DNA of 64,000 nt, from positions 15,481,501-15,545,500 of the forward strand of contig CM061096.1 of assembly GCA_030770545.1 (NCBI GenBank). The letters are read 5' to 3'. The position numbers and the translations under genes are program-made. Below the pieces are notes generated by a model. It did no database searches and was not told the origin of the DNA. It saw only the letters and a list, made by a program, of their open reading frames with translations. Source of the DNA: Macropodus opercularis (lineage: Eukaryota > Chordata > Actinopteri > Anabantiformes > Osphronemidae). The number at the start of each line of letters is the position of its first letter. Position 1 is the first letter of the stretch. Of this stretch, positions 50,251-61,600 are shown one piece after another.

Positions 50251-52609
50251 TCAGTTGTTCATTTTCTGGATTTTCAGGGTGTAATATTCCTCCTGTAAAC
50301 GCAAAACCCTCAGTTGCATTTTTATCTTCTCTCGCCTCAGCTCATCCATCTCCCTTCTCGCCTGGTTCGGGCTGGAGAGGGGGGCGGAGCACGGACGCTC
50401 CACCTGCTCGCTGTGGCCGGGCCTGTGGACGGAATCAGCCCATGGCTTCGTGTCCAGTACATTGAGCTCATGTGTTCATCCAGTATGTGGTTGTGACTGT
50501 GTGCTGTTACCTCGTCTCCAGGTTCAGCTCTTGTATCTCATCCAACTCTTCGTCCTCTCCCTCCTCATCTTTGAAGCAGACAAGGTGTCAGATTAATGAC
50601 AACTGGAATCATGAACGTAGAGTTTGATGCTCACCCATCATGTCATAAACAGAATCTGATCTGCTGTCAGTGACCAGCGGCTGAGGCGAGGAGCTGAGGT
50701 CATCGGGGCGGTGGTTGAGGGACCCTGTGTCTTCAGCGCTGATGCCTGGCGATGACGGGGCTGCTGTCGATGCCCTTCCTGGAGACTCTCCTCTCTCCCC
50801 ACGTTTTCCTTCATCAGTTTTTGGTAACTTGTCATCGTTTCCTCCAACATCTCCATCGATGGGTGAGACATCTGACATCTCAGAGTCGTCCTGAGCTGCT
50901 GTAAGGTCTATTTCTGAACCACTGTGTTCTCTCATTCCTTCAGTTTCTGCCTCATCCGTTGCACATGCGGATGTGTCTGCTCACAAAACAAACTGAAGTT
51001 ACACAACAGAAGAGCAACATGATACTGTGGAGTTACTCACATCACAAAAGTGAGAAAGAGTCACCGAATGTACGAACCTTCTAACAGATGCTCTGTGCAG
51101 TTGGAATGAAGACCCATCTGAAACAGAACGGACTGTTCACACAGTTGAGTTGTTCGTTTGGGTAAATGACACATTGCACTGATCCTGGTCTCATCTAAAA
51201 TATGTTTTTTCACACACTTTTTGTTTGTTATTACACATGATGTGCACAAGGAGAGGCGTCAGCTACTACGTCACCAGTTTTTACCTCTGGAAGCCTCTTT
51301 ATGGCAACGTGGACCTTTGTGAGCAGTGCACGTTTCCCAGACGGTGAAATCTTCTGCTGTTTTTCCGTTTCTGGGATAAGAAGAGTGAAATTCAACAAAA
51401 AAGTAGAAGACAACACTCACATGAACATCAGTGTTTACAGGTGATGGTTCCTGTCCAACCTTCACAAATGCAGCTGCCATTGCTATCATCTTCATCAACG
51501 GCAGCATCAGGCTTATCATCATCTTCCTCTGTTCCTCTGTTTCCTGTTTCATCTTCGGAGTCAACCACATATTTCACATTTTCAGCCTCTACTCTTTCTT
51601 CTCCTCGCTTCTTTGTCTCCAGTTTTGGGTCTTGACTGACTGGACTCCAGTCGTCATCTTTAGCATCGTCTTCCTCACTTTCCTCAACAAAATCTGACAG
51701 AGACACAACGGTTGAACTTTAAATGTGCATCTGAGTAACTGCGTTGAGCTGCTCTCTGCTTAGTGCTGTAGTTCAGCCAACCTGCAGACGAGCTGTCGGA
51801 GCTGCAGCAGGACGACAGGAGTCTCTCTGACTGGAGGGATGAGAACAACGGAGTCAATGCTGCGAAACGCTGTTTTAGAGGATCCACATCAGGTTTTAAC
51901 GCTGACTGACCTTTAACATCGTCTTTGATCGTCTTAGATATCCCTCAGTGGTTAATAACTTTTTCTGGAAGGAGAACAACTTAAAAGCTTAATTTAGTCT
52001 CAACTGTGACTTGGTTAAATGTGTAACGAACACTGTGAAATTATCTTACGTCAAACAAAGTCTGCAGAGGTTTGTTTTGATACAAAATACTTGCTTTCCA
52101 TTTTTTACTGGCACCTTTGCCTCCAAGTTCCTCAAAGGCAGAAGGAGCAAACCAGCAGCCATCACAGTCTATACACTCCTCACCTACACAGCGTCCACGT
52201 GGAGACACGATAGTTAGACAACAAAACACGTGATCTCTGTGGGTGAACCGTGAAGCATGAATACACGCGTCTCTGTTCACCTGAGCGCAGCTTGGCTGTG
52301 TCCAGGAGGCCCGTTTTGCTTCCACAGGTCACAGGCATGAGCCCTGCAGCAGTTCACAGAAATCACTTTCAGCTGGTTTTTATATCAAACCCATTTCAGC
52401 GTGAAAACAAAGTTCAGTGGTTCATCTTGTAAAGCAGATTTGCTCAGAGACATTCAAACCGACTCACCGTGTTCTCTCGTCATCTGCGGGGACGCGTCCT
52501 GCTCCTCGCCGTCGTTTTCTGCGTGTTTGATGTGGTTTCTTTCCCTCCGGCTATTTCTCCTCATTTTCCTCCTCGGCGTCGTGTCTCGGCATATTTCTCT
52601 CCTTTTCAT
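50251..52609 (-). CDS. Half-SAND / coiled-coil gene, copy B (frameshifted in exon 3)
   Basis: Tandem sister of the 46.3-48.8 kb gene. Exons: 52609-52468, 52183-52050, 51905-51460, 51370-51285, 51117-51078, 50976-50635, 50568-50511, 50422-50251. Seen: basic N-terminus (MKRREICRDTTPRRKMRR), half-SAND (CIDCDGCWFAPSAFEELGG, SKKWKASI), the same Ser-rich part, acidic run, ISPSGKRALLTKVHVAIKRL, SPGRASTAAPSS, DEEGEDEELDE, and C-terminal coiled coil with MDELRREKIKMQLRVLRL. Every exon keeps phase except exon 3, which is 2 bp short relative to copy A near 51,690; reading through gives a stop soon after RCVSV. The frame downstream is still open for about 90 codons, so the change is recent, or the exon is spliced differently: a CTCTGTCAG acceptor sits at the break and would join exon 1 in frame. 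Pseudogene or alternative isoform cannot be decided by eye. First non-coding exon probably ends at 53,014. Confidence 0.6.
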
Positions 52610-53028
52610 TTGATGTTCCGGCCCCACAGCGACGAAGCTGAGTGAAAACACGTTAGACCTCGACAGAGAACAGCAGAAACGCTTCCAGTGGCCACTTTGC
52701 CCTGCTCGTCTTGGGGCCGTAACCTTTTCTTTATCGGAGGAATCCTGGAATTCCAGGTTGTGGCCTTGACGGCTGGCACCGCTGCTCAGCCGCTTCCAAC
52801 TCAATTCACGGGCATTGACGGAAGCAGTAGATCGGTAAACAGAAAGTTCACGGCAGCGTCATTCATTCCCTCCTATCGGTGGCTGCTGTCGTTTGAACGC
52901 GTCTTCATTTCTGTTTATCCATCTGCGGCTGTTTCACAAAACGACGGCACATTCGCCTTAGAATAAACTATGGACAGAATAACGACAGGCGGCGTCACAG
53001 CGCAGCGTCTTACCTGAAGACAAGAAGC

Positions 53029-53039
53029 GAAACAGAAAG
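53029..53039. promoter_or_regulatory. ISRE-like motif near copy B transcription start
   Basis: GAAACAGAAAG fits GAAANNGAAA, the core bound by IRF/ISGF3 factors. It is 15 bp upstream (minus sense) of the donor of the presumed first exon. Confidence 0.45.
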
Positions 53040-53139
53040 TAGACGAGAAACCTGCTGCAGAGGAAGCGCTTTTATTGGTTTCTCATTTCCAGTACATTTC
53101 ATCCATGAGCCATGATTTTGCTCTAACGTTCTACTTTCG

Positions 53140-53145
53140 TTTATT
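53140..53145 (-). terminator. Candidate GIMAP poly(A) signal
   Basis: AATAAA on the minus strand about 570 bp after the GIMAP stop; another is at 53,071-53,076, immediately before the copy B first exon. Confidence 0.35.
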
Positions 53146-53710
53146 GACCAGGTATTCAACGTAAATCAAACCAGAACAATAATCAACAATCCAGAAAATA
53201 ACACTTTAAAATGCTGCAACAGCAAAGATGTGTTTATGCAGCCAATTAGAATTTAATAGTGTAAGTATGAACACATACACCCGCCTCAACTGGAGGACGT
53301 GTGAATGGTTCGTGTGTAACCGATGGGTGGCCTGCAGCGTGAGGTAGGGCCGTGAAGGTCAGGGGTGAGGAAACAGCAGCTCAGCGTGGTCCAACACTGC
53401 ACACGGTGAATTCAGAGCAGCTCAACCTGCAGCTGCTGCTGTTCCTGATCCACACCAGCAGCAACGACGCGTGCTCGCATCGGATCAACGCTAACGCAGC
53501 GTTTCTACCGTTTTAGCTTCACCGTGGGGAAGACGACACACGAGAAGCCGAGATTCGTTCAGTTACATTGCTCCAGTAAAGACAGAACTACAAACAATGG
53601 CATAAATAAATGTTGTGGTCCAGCATGTCCTATTGTTTTGATTGGATTTAGTGTGACACCTTCAATTCTAACGTGTTCTAAACCACGTATTTAGAGTTAA
53701 ACCCTACGGA

Positions 53711-55150
53711 CTATCTCTTTTTCTTAGACAGCCAAGACACGTTTCTGGAAACGACTGGAACCATCATGTAGATCACCGCCAGCCCAGCGATGATTCCTGC
53801 CGACAGCCTCACATCAGAAGCGGCCAACATCATCAGAACACCAGCAGCCAGCAGCGCCAGGAGAGGAATCAGGTTCCAGCTGGTGTCCTTCTCTGCGTCC
53901 TCCCTTGCTTTGTCCTCCTCCTTCCTCCACAGCTCCTTCTTCTTGCTCTCCAGCTCCTCCCCCTGGTGATGCTCCTCCAGCCCCTTCTCCCTGCGGCTGA
54001 TCTCGGCCTCCCTCTCTTTCAGGATGCACTCCTGCCTTTCCCTGATCCTCCTCTCCTTCTTGGGATACAGCGCCGTGTGGTAGTGTCCGCGTCCGTTCAG
54101 AGCCATCAGCGTCTGGATCTTTGCCAGGAAATGCGTCACCTGATCCAGGTTCTCCTGGTTCTTGTTGTTGAAAACGTGGAAGCCGCCGCTACACTTCCGG
54201 ATGAAGTTGCGGAGGTTCTCGTCGCTCTCGCTGATGACGTCATTTATAGTTTTCCCTTCCAGCCGGTCCCCGTGGGTGAACAGCACAATGGTGTAGTCCC
54301 ACACTCGGGGGCTAAACATTTTCTCAATCATGGTGTTTGTGTCCTGGTCTTCCAGAGTCATCCTCCCTAAAGGAACCACGAACACGAAGGCGTGAGGTCC
54401 TGGTTCCTGAAGTCGGACACACTTCAGAATCTCTCGAACGTCGTCCTTCTTGTGGTCGGTCTCAAAAAGCCCAGGTGTGTCGATCACGGCCACAGGTACG
54501 TTTCCCACGGTCCCCAGCTCCTTCTCACAGTAGCGAGTGACTCTGGTCAGCTTCATGTCCGACTTGAACACCTGTTTACCCAGGATGGTGTTCCCGCTGG
54601 AGCTCTTCCCGACTCCGCTCTTCCCAAGAAGCATAATCCTCAGGGGCGCCAGCTCTGAAACAGATGGAGGAACATGTCATCACTTTTATCCTTTGTCCTG
54701 GAGTAGACGCTTCACGACTGTCAGAGTTTTGCTTTCATTTCTCGCCTGAGTTCAGGGGTTTTCTGACTTTCTTTTAGAGTTGTAACGTCAAACACTTTAG
54801 CTTCTGGTATGGACTCAAAATTCAACAACATAACGCAGTCACCTTTACCCACAAACAGCCTCTGAGCCCTGAGCACATAATCCGACGACTGGCATTTCCT
54901 CTGTGGTTCATTGTTTCTGTCCTGCCTCCAGCTGCTCGATACACGACTCCTCACAACACATTCCTGGTTCAGCTGAACTCACAGTGAGGCCCGACTAAAC
55001 AAACGGATCGATTGGAGTTGTCCCATTAAGGGTAGTGTAGAAAAACCCTCCTTTCTGCTGCTACCTGCTTCTTTAAGCAGGTAATTCAGTTCTTTGGTTT
55101 TACTTACCCTCATCCACTGGCTCAGCTCCAGGCCTGCCGTCAGGCTTCAT
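53711..55150 (-). CDS. GIMAP (AIG1-family) GTPase with C-terminal membrane anchor
   Basis: Two coding exons: 55150-55108 (start MKPDGRPGAEPVDE) and 54654-53711, joined in phase, about 328 aa. GTPase of immunity-associated protein family; members form GTP-dependent scaffolds on membranes in lymphocytes. Seen: G1 loop LLGKSGVGKSSSGNTILG just after the exon junction; switch-region T; G3 DTPG in VIDTPGLFET; a G4-like THGD; the AIG1 conserved box with NFIRKCSGGFHVFNNK; a charged coiled coil (about 210-270) rich in RERQE and EELESKKKELW; and two hydrophobic segments at the C-terminus (LIPLLALLAAGVLMMLA and IIAGLAVIYMMVPVV) before a basic SKKKR tail. The frame is intact. Fish have many GIMAP genes, so no number is assigned. 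An ISRE-like motif lies 168 bp upstream of the start codon. Confidence 0.93.
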
Positions 55151-55317
55151 CGTGTGTCTTCCCGTGTCTTTGCAGCAGTTCCTGGCAGTAAGTACTAACT
55201 GCTCCTGGCCTATAACGCTGCTTATTCTCTCTCTGTTAACTTCTCTCTCTGTTCTGAGCCTCTTACAGCTTTTTCCTTTCCTCTGTCCACCAGGCCACGT
55301 TTTACACTGTGTAACAC

Positions 55318-55328
55318 GAAAGTGAAAG
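55318..55328. promoter_or_regulatory. ISRE-like motif upstream of GIMAP
   Basis: GAAAGTGAAAG fits GAAANNGAAA, about 170 bp upstream (minus sense) of the GIMAP start codon. Confidence 0.5.
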
Positions 55329-55726
55329 TAAGCTGAGTGTTGAAACAGGGCAGGACACAGGCAGTGGTTAAAGTTTCACAGGTTTAGTGGCTCAAAGGTC
55401 TGAAAGACAATGACGATAAAAACATAAGGCTTAAGACATTTGACCCTTGAGAACTGAAATGGTGACGACATGACAGATAGAAACTCTTTTCTGTGAACTG
55501 GTTGGCGGCTGAACACATGCAGCCTGGGTTTGACGGGTTTTTTGTCCAGTCGGTGACAACAAAACATGGAACTGTTGTTGCTGACACAAAAACTTCAGGT
55601 GGCAGCATTATTTCCTACCACTCTGACGGAGATCTAGACATAAACAGCACCACCTAGAGGCCAACGCGCTTCACTGCTCTGAGGGGCCCTGATGTGACAA
55701 GTTCCACCAAGGCCAGTTTTCCCACG

Positions 55727-57592
55727 TCACTTGCGATCAGCCAGTCTCTGCAGCAGAGCGATGACCGTGTCCTGCTTGGACGAGAGCAGCTCCAGGGCTG
55801 TGGCGATCCTGCCGAGGGACTCCGCCATCCTCACCTCCCTCCTCTCGCGCCGCTTCTCTCTGGCTTCGACCCTGCGGCGCGCCACGCGGTCCTGGATCGC
55901 CTGCTCCTCCTGCCGCTTCAAGATCTCAGGCAGCAAACTGCTCTGCTCCTCGTCCCCTTTCTGGTTCTGTCCCTCGCTTGCCAGCGGGCTTGCTGAGGAT
56001 GATGCGGCGGCGGCGGCAGAAGGAGCGAGGCAGGAGAAGGTAGGAGGAAAGGAGGAGGAAAGGCCGAGCAGGTTCTTACTGCTGCTATGTGATGTCACAT
56101 TGAGGCGGAAAGGGACGACGCCGGGCGAGAAGGATGGAGCTTCGTGGCTCAGGTAGCGTGGCGTGTTGGGGTCCATACCGGTACCGGCCGAGCCAAAGGA
56201 AGCTGCAGTGGAGGTGGTTTCTGTCACACAAGGTGAGGATAAGAAAGGTGGAGACGGCACGACGGTGGGCGGATGAAGGCTTCCAGCGTCTCCGTTGAGG
56301 ACGACCAGCGGCTTGAGCTCCGAGGCGCCGCTTGAGCTGATCTTCGCTGTAGACACTGAGGTGATTTGACTTGTGGCGGCTCCCTGACCTACCGACTCGG
56401 CACCTGCACCCCCGGTCATCTCAAAGTCCCCTTTATGGGGGCGGGCGATGGTGGCAGCGGCCTGAGGCAACGGGGACTTAGCGGCGACCTTCGCCGGAGC
56501 AGAGGCGAGCGCAGCAGCCGAGCCGCCGCCTCTGTGTCGTTTGTTGTTGGCGAGATGAGAACCAACGGTGTCACAGAGCGTGGCGTCCATCAGCTGGCGT
56601 GAGAGAAGACGGAGGGATGGAACCGATTAGCCACAACATGAGAGTTTCAAACGCAGAGTGTGCTCATATTTGGGCCACGGTGTCGATTAGCACATCTGAA
56701 ACTGTCGGCATTGGCAGACTCACGTCAAAGAACTCCCAGGAGGTTTTGGCGTGTCCCGTCTCCCTGCTGCGGTCTTTAACCCTCTTGTATGTGACAATGA
56801 GGTTGTTCCACTTGCGGCGGATCTTCTCCACTGGAAGGATGTGGCCCTTGGAGGCCATCTCCTCCTGGACGCTCTGGAAGAGCTGCGAGCGTTCCCGGGT
56901 CTCATAGAGGCCCCAGCGGCGGCCGACGGCCTCGATCAGACACAAAACGGCTTTGGAGGAGAAATCTGAGCCGAGGGGAAGCGTCTTCTCTGGGGGCGCA
57001 GGAGGCATCACCGAAGCTGGGGCAGAAAGAACAAAGCTGTCAGTACTGGGCGTGTTTGGTGCTGGTTCTCCAGTGGTGGTAGAAGTTGTTGCCACTCTGA
57101 TCTCAACATTTCCATTACTGATGTGTGTGTGTGTGTGTGTGTGTGCGTGTGTGGCTCGTTTGGTTATTGTGTGTGTGGTGAGTTAAATGAGTGACTAATC
57201 GTTTGGGTGTTGCTCACACCTGGAGCGATCGTCAGGTACGTTTTCCCGTCTCCTGACGTGGTGAAGAACCGGTCTGTGCTCACAGGGTCTGGAGGCAACA
57301 CAAACGCAGCGCGGTCATTTCATACATGTGGTTAAATGTGGGACACGGCGTTCATTCAACCAACTCACTCACACAGCAGCACCGGGGTCGTTGTGGCGGC
57401 TGCTTGCAGCTCCGTGTCAGCCAGCTCCTCTGCAGGCTGAGCCGCTCCTCCTCCTCCGCATGCGGCACCTCCGCGGGGCGCAGGCGACTCGTGACCGCCC
57501 ACAACCAGCGCGGGCGTGTTTTCATCCGCTGCCTCAGTTTTCACGTGCGCTACTGCGACGTCGCCGCTGCCTCTTTGCGCACTTCCCTCCAT
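55727..57592 (-). CDS. Myb/SANT-like (trihelix) DNA-binding domain protein
   Basis: Four exons: 57592-57373, 57288-57220, about 57094-56724, 56593-55727; about 508 aa. The start at 57,592 gives MEGSAQRGSGD; an Ala/Gly-rich N-terminus follows, then PVSTDRFFTTSGDGKTYLTI. The third exon carries a Myb/SANT-like domain (Myb_DNA-bind_4 type): VLCLIEAVGRRWGLYETRER, KIRRKWNNLIVTYKRVKDR and TSWEFFD, with the regularly placed Trp residues of a three-helix DNA-binding fold. The last exon is Ser/Pro/Ala-rich and ends in a basic helix (RRRVEAREKRRERREVRM) and a leucine-patterned end (LELLSSKQDTVIALLQRLAD), a likely oligomerisation helix. Such proteins are often relatives of Harbinger-transposon accessory proteins; ancestry here is inference. 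The acceptor of exon 3 is uncertain because a (CA)n repeat precedes it and several AGs compete. CpG-rich promoter upstream. Confidence 0.8.
57122..57153. repeat. (TG)n microsatellite next to an exon acceptor
   Basis: Reads as (CA)n on the coding (minus) strand immediately before exon 3 of the Myb/SANT-like gene. Confidence 0.93.
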
Positions 57593-58642
57593 GACCGACA
57601 CGGAACGCCCAGAACCAGAGCCGAACGGAGGAGAGGCTGCGTTTCGTCTGCGCAGGCGTTGAATTGGGAGAAAGTTTGGAGGTGGCAGGATCTCCGTCGG
57701 CGAGGAGTTCAGCCGCGGCACGTGCTGCTCAACTCATGAGACTCGCGTGTCAGACGAGTTGCGCGTGTGATGGACAAACGACGCAGTCCTGCGCGTCTTT
57801 CCGAGCGGCTGAGAAATGGCTGCGCTGTCCAGCGCAGCGGACGGATGCGCAGCGCGGCTGCGCAGCTCGGGTGTGCTGCTGGCAACCGTGTCAGTGACGT
57901 CAGCTGAGCGCGCCAGCACGTCACAAAAAGCCGAAGTTTACAACAGACATTATAAAGATTTAGCTTGGACCGTGGAAATACCAAGAGGTTTGATCTTAGG
58001 GTAAATCACATGGTTACATCATGACGTGAACTCACGACAGCTGAAAATATCAGTAATGTTTTTTTTTTTATTTTCTGACCAACCTTTCACAAATTATTCT
58101 CAATTTAAACCAGGTTTATTGACAGTTATAACAGAATCTGGCGATTAAACCAGCAGTTAACAGGAATAAACAAACCAAACATGGACCTTTAAACCTGCAC
58201 ATAATATTCTAACAAACACCTGGTGGTTATTTGTGAAATGGTCAGTAATGGATGTTTATGAGTAAAATGAAAGTCTAGCTTCTCTACAACTAACCTGAAG
58301 GTTTCTAATGTAGTGTTAATGCAGGAAACGACTCACAGCTGAACTGAGCGAACAGTAGAATCAGTCTTTAGTCAGTAGAAATGTGGACACACTAATTTAA
58401 AAAACAAATGTACATGAGCAGAAACAAACTGTAGAGAAATAATATACAGCAAATTATTAATTTAAAACCTCTTCTTTGTTAAAAAATCTCCACCTTTGTG
58501 GGGAAATGAAAAAAATGATAGAAACATATATTGGTTGAACTATATCTTCAATCTTATTTATACTATAAACGTTAAACAAGTAGGAAGATAGGTTGTATAA
58601 TCTGATACTTAGTAAACAGAAAAGGTGGAAAACGTAAACAGT
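57593..58642. other. CpG-rich promoter of the Myb/SANT-like gene, then AT-rich 3' region of the SP-type gene
   Basis: 57,593-57,900 is GC-rich with many CpGs and should be the promoter of the gene to the left. 58,020-58,642 is AT-rich without exons; AATAAA on the minus strand at 58,115-58,120 is a candidate poly(A) signal for the SP-type gene. Confidence 0.55.
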
Positions 58643-61600
58643 TCATGAGTCAGCTGTCGACTCACTGATGCCGAACACTTTCTTAAATTCTTCATCAAAT
58701 AACTGCTTGAGTCGACTGCCCAGTTCAAGGATCTCCGCATTTTTCTGCAACAAAACATTTCTGGTCACTGTGCTGTAATAACGCTGGGTTCTGATGTTTG
58801 AAGGGTTCCAGGACTCTTTCTTACTCGGTTGTACGTGGAACAGTTGGTGAAGATGAGTTTCACGTCTGACACGAACTCTCCCACCGTTTGGTATTTGCTA
58901 CCCTCCAGCTTCTTTGCCATCTTTTTGAACCACATGGGGGTTGAGATGACAGCAGAGTAATTCTTCAGCTGCGGGTGTGAAGCAGAGGTGATGAAACACT
59001 CGACTCTGGAGGACGTTGTGATTTTAAAGGAGGACACTTACATAGCTGCACGGGTTCAGGGCAAACATTTGCTCCTCGTCTGCGCTGCACAGATACAGGA
59101 GCAGATACTGACACTCCTGTTGAAGACAAGTGGTGAGAGGCAGGCAGGCAGAGACAGACAGACAGACAGAGACAGACAGATGATACAGACAGAGACAGGC
59201 AGGCGGAGACAGGCAGGCAGACAGTTACCAGCATGTGCTGCGACATCTGGTGGGATGTGACTGCTTCAATCTGCTGCTCGTCGCTGTAACGACACTGCTG
59301 CATGGCTTCAAAGACGCAGAAGGTGCATATCCACTTTTTGTTGTCTCTGCTCACACACACACAATATCAGCACAAACAGCATCAGTCAAAGCAGCAGAAT
59401 ACGGAACCGTCTCCATCTGTAGTATTTAAACATTTACTGTCCAGGACGTCATTTCATATGTTAATAATGTAAACGTTGCAATCTGTGCAGCGTCCGCAGC
59501 CTCAACCAATGGCGTCGCACAAAAGCAGGAGCAGACTAACAACAGAAATCACCTCAGGATTTTGCCTGCTACGCGCGGCAGGTGACAGCTCTGGTGGAAG
59601 GAGCGAGGACAGTCGTCACACTCCACCAGATCCGGGCCTTCGTCACTTTTACACACAAAACACTCGTCGTCGTTTTTCTGATTCTCCTGCCAAAGCACAT
59701 CACAAGCAGTTACGTGCTGGGTCTGCTGGGACGATTCCCCGTTCAGACCTGCCGCTCGCTGAGAGAGACGCAGGCTTTGTGAACGTTTCCCGTCTGGTGC
59801 TGACTACAACGCACTTACCAGCTCTTTCTGATCAGGTTTGCACAGTCTGCAGCTACACAACAGAATGTGGACCGTCAAGATGTTTTCCTGCAATTGACAA
59901 ATGGACAAATAGACAATGTTCTTTGTTGTAGTTGTAGTTGGACAAACCCTGCGTCTCTCTCGTCACGGCCCGACACTTGGATGATTTCCAAGCCGTTTAC
60001 GTGTCATTGTAACATGTTACATGCAAAACAAAAACTGAAGGTGTCATTCAATCAGTGCAGACATTCATACAAATAAACTAATTTAAATTTGACCAGACAA
60101 CGATTCAACACGTTCTCAGTCGATGCTCATAACGTTCCACATTAAGAATTCGCTCCGTTCATATTTACGTCTATGAGGACGCCGAGTGGTTTCCCTTCAC
60201 ACTTGATGTCCCTCTTCCAGGCCGGGTCTGTCTGACACGAGGCCTCCTTTACGAACTCCACTGGGCTCACCCACCTCGTCTCCGTGCGAATGCTCTTCCC
60301 ACAGGTTCCTAGCGGGGGCAGAAGGTTTAGAGAGGACACGTTTCCATGGTTTCATCATTATTCGTGGCTGCTAATTCCAGGCTAATAGTATTCTAACCTG
60401 ACGCAAATCTGCTTTTGTGCAAAGTCCCAGTTGCGGCTTCACACGTGACCTTGAACACCTTCCTGCTGCCGTCCGGCTCGGCGTCTTTCTGCTCCTCAGT
60501 CTCTTCTTCTGGAACAGACGCACTGTGAGCAGGACTAATATGAAATCACTGCAGGTGTCTGTGCTATACTCGCACTGCACCTGTGCCATCTGGGGAACTT
60601 CCTTTTCTATGTGACGAAGCCTGATCTTCACCCTCCTCATCTTCAGTTTCATCTTCCTCAGACTCTAAAGACATAATGATTTAATGTTGGACAATTTAAA
60701 TTCAACCATCTTAAATTCAAAACGTGAAAAAGAAGAACACACATGCAGAAGAACGAGCAGGCGAAGCTTCGCCTCTGATAATAAATCTTAATTTTAATGT
60801 TGTAAGATTTTAAGGCGCTGGTTTAGTGACTTGTATTTTAGCTTTTAGTGACTAAAATCACAATGTAACTAACCTGTGATTACACCAGATGTAAACAAGG
60901 ATTTCTTGACCTGACAGGAAGAAAAAGTAGAAAATGACTCAGATCAACATTCGACTGAGCTGGAATTGAAAATACGTTCCCACGTTCTCTTCGTACCTTT
61001 TCACCGCCTTCTTTGTCTTCTCCTGAGTTCAGATGACCTTCCTGCAACGATAAGGGCATTAATATAGATGATTTAGACTTCTTCACCAGTGCCTATGTCG
61101 TGGCCGTGCAAAGCTTCTCAGCAAACCTCTATGAGTTTTCCCAGAGGAACCCCACCACAGCAGATGCTCAGCTTCCAGTTCCCCGAGCTCCGGTTCCCTG
61201 CACGCGTCTCAAACTCAGTGGCAGTGAACCACTGTTTCTGGAACAAGATGCATTTCTCCCCTGAAACACAAGCAGAAATGTGTTCACCCCAGTTGATGCA
61301 TCAGTTGGATGAATGTGTGGATTTGTTTCTTATTATAATAATATTGATTCAGTCTTTTTTCTTGGCCCCTCTGACCGTCAGCCAGTCGCTTTCGGTTCAG
61401 TGACGCCTCCAGCTCTCCACAGGTCACAGGCAGCTGTGACTTAAAAATGGTCCAGGTCCAAATTTCTCCCTTCTCTCCCTTCTTCAGGGGAGGAGCTGGA
61501 ACAGAAACAGGAAACTCAAAGCAACTTAACGATAAACCCTGAGTTTGTGTAGGTGTGCTCTACGGCGGAGACTTACAGAAAGAGATTTTCTTTGATCGCT

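Noticed and set aside
54721..54954. 77-codon minus-strand open frame in the GIMAP intron
   Set aside because: No family likeness; the two GIMAP exons join in phase without it and no paired splice sites were evident.
59476..59931. 151-codon plus-strand frame
   Set aside because: Antisense shadow of the PHD exons at 59,553-59,887, which have zinc ligands and correct splice phases on the minus strand.
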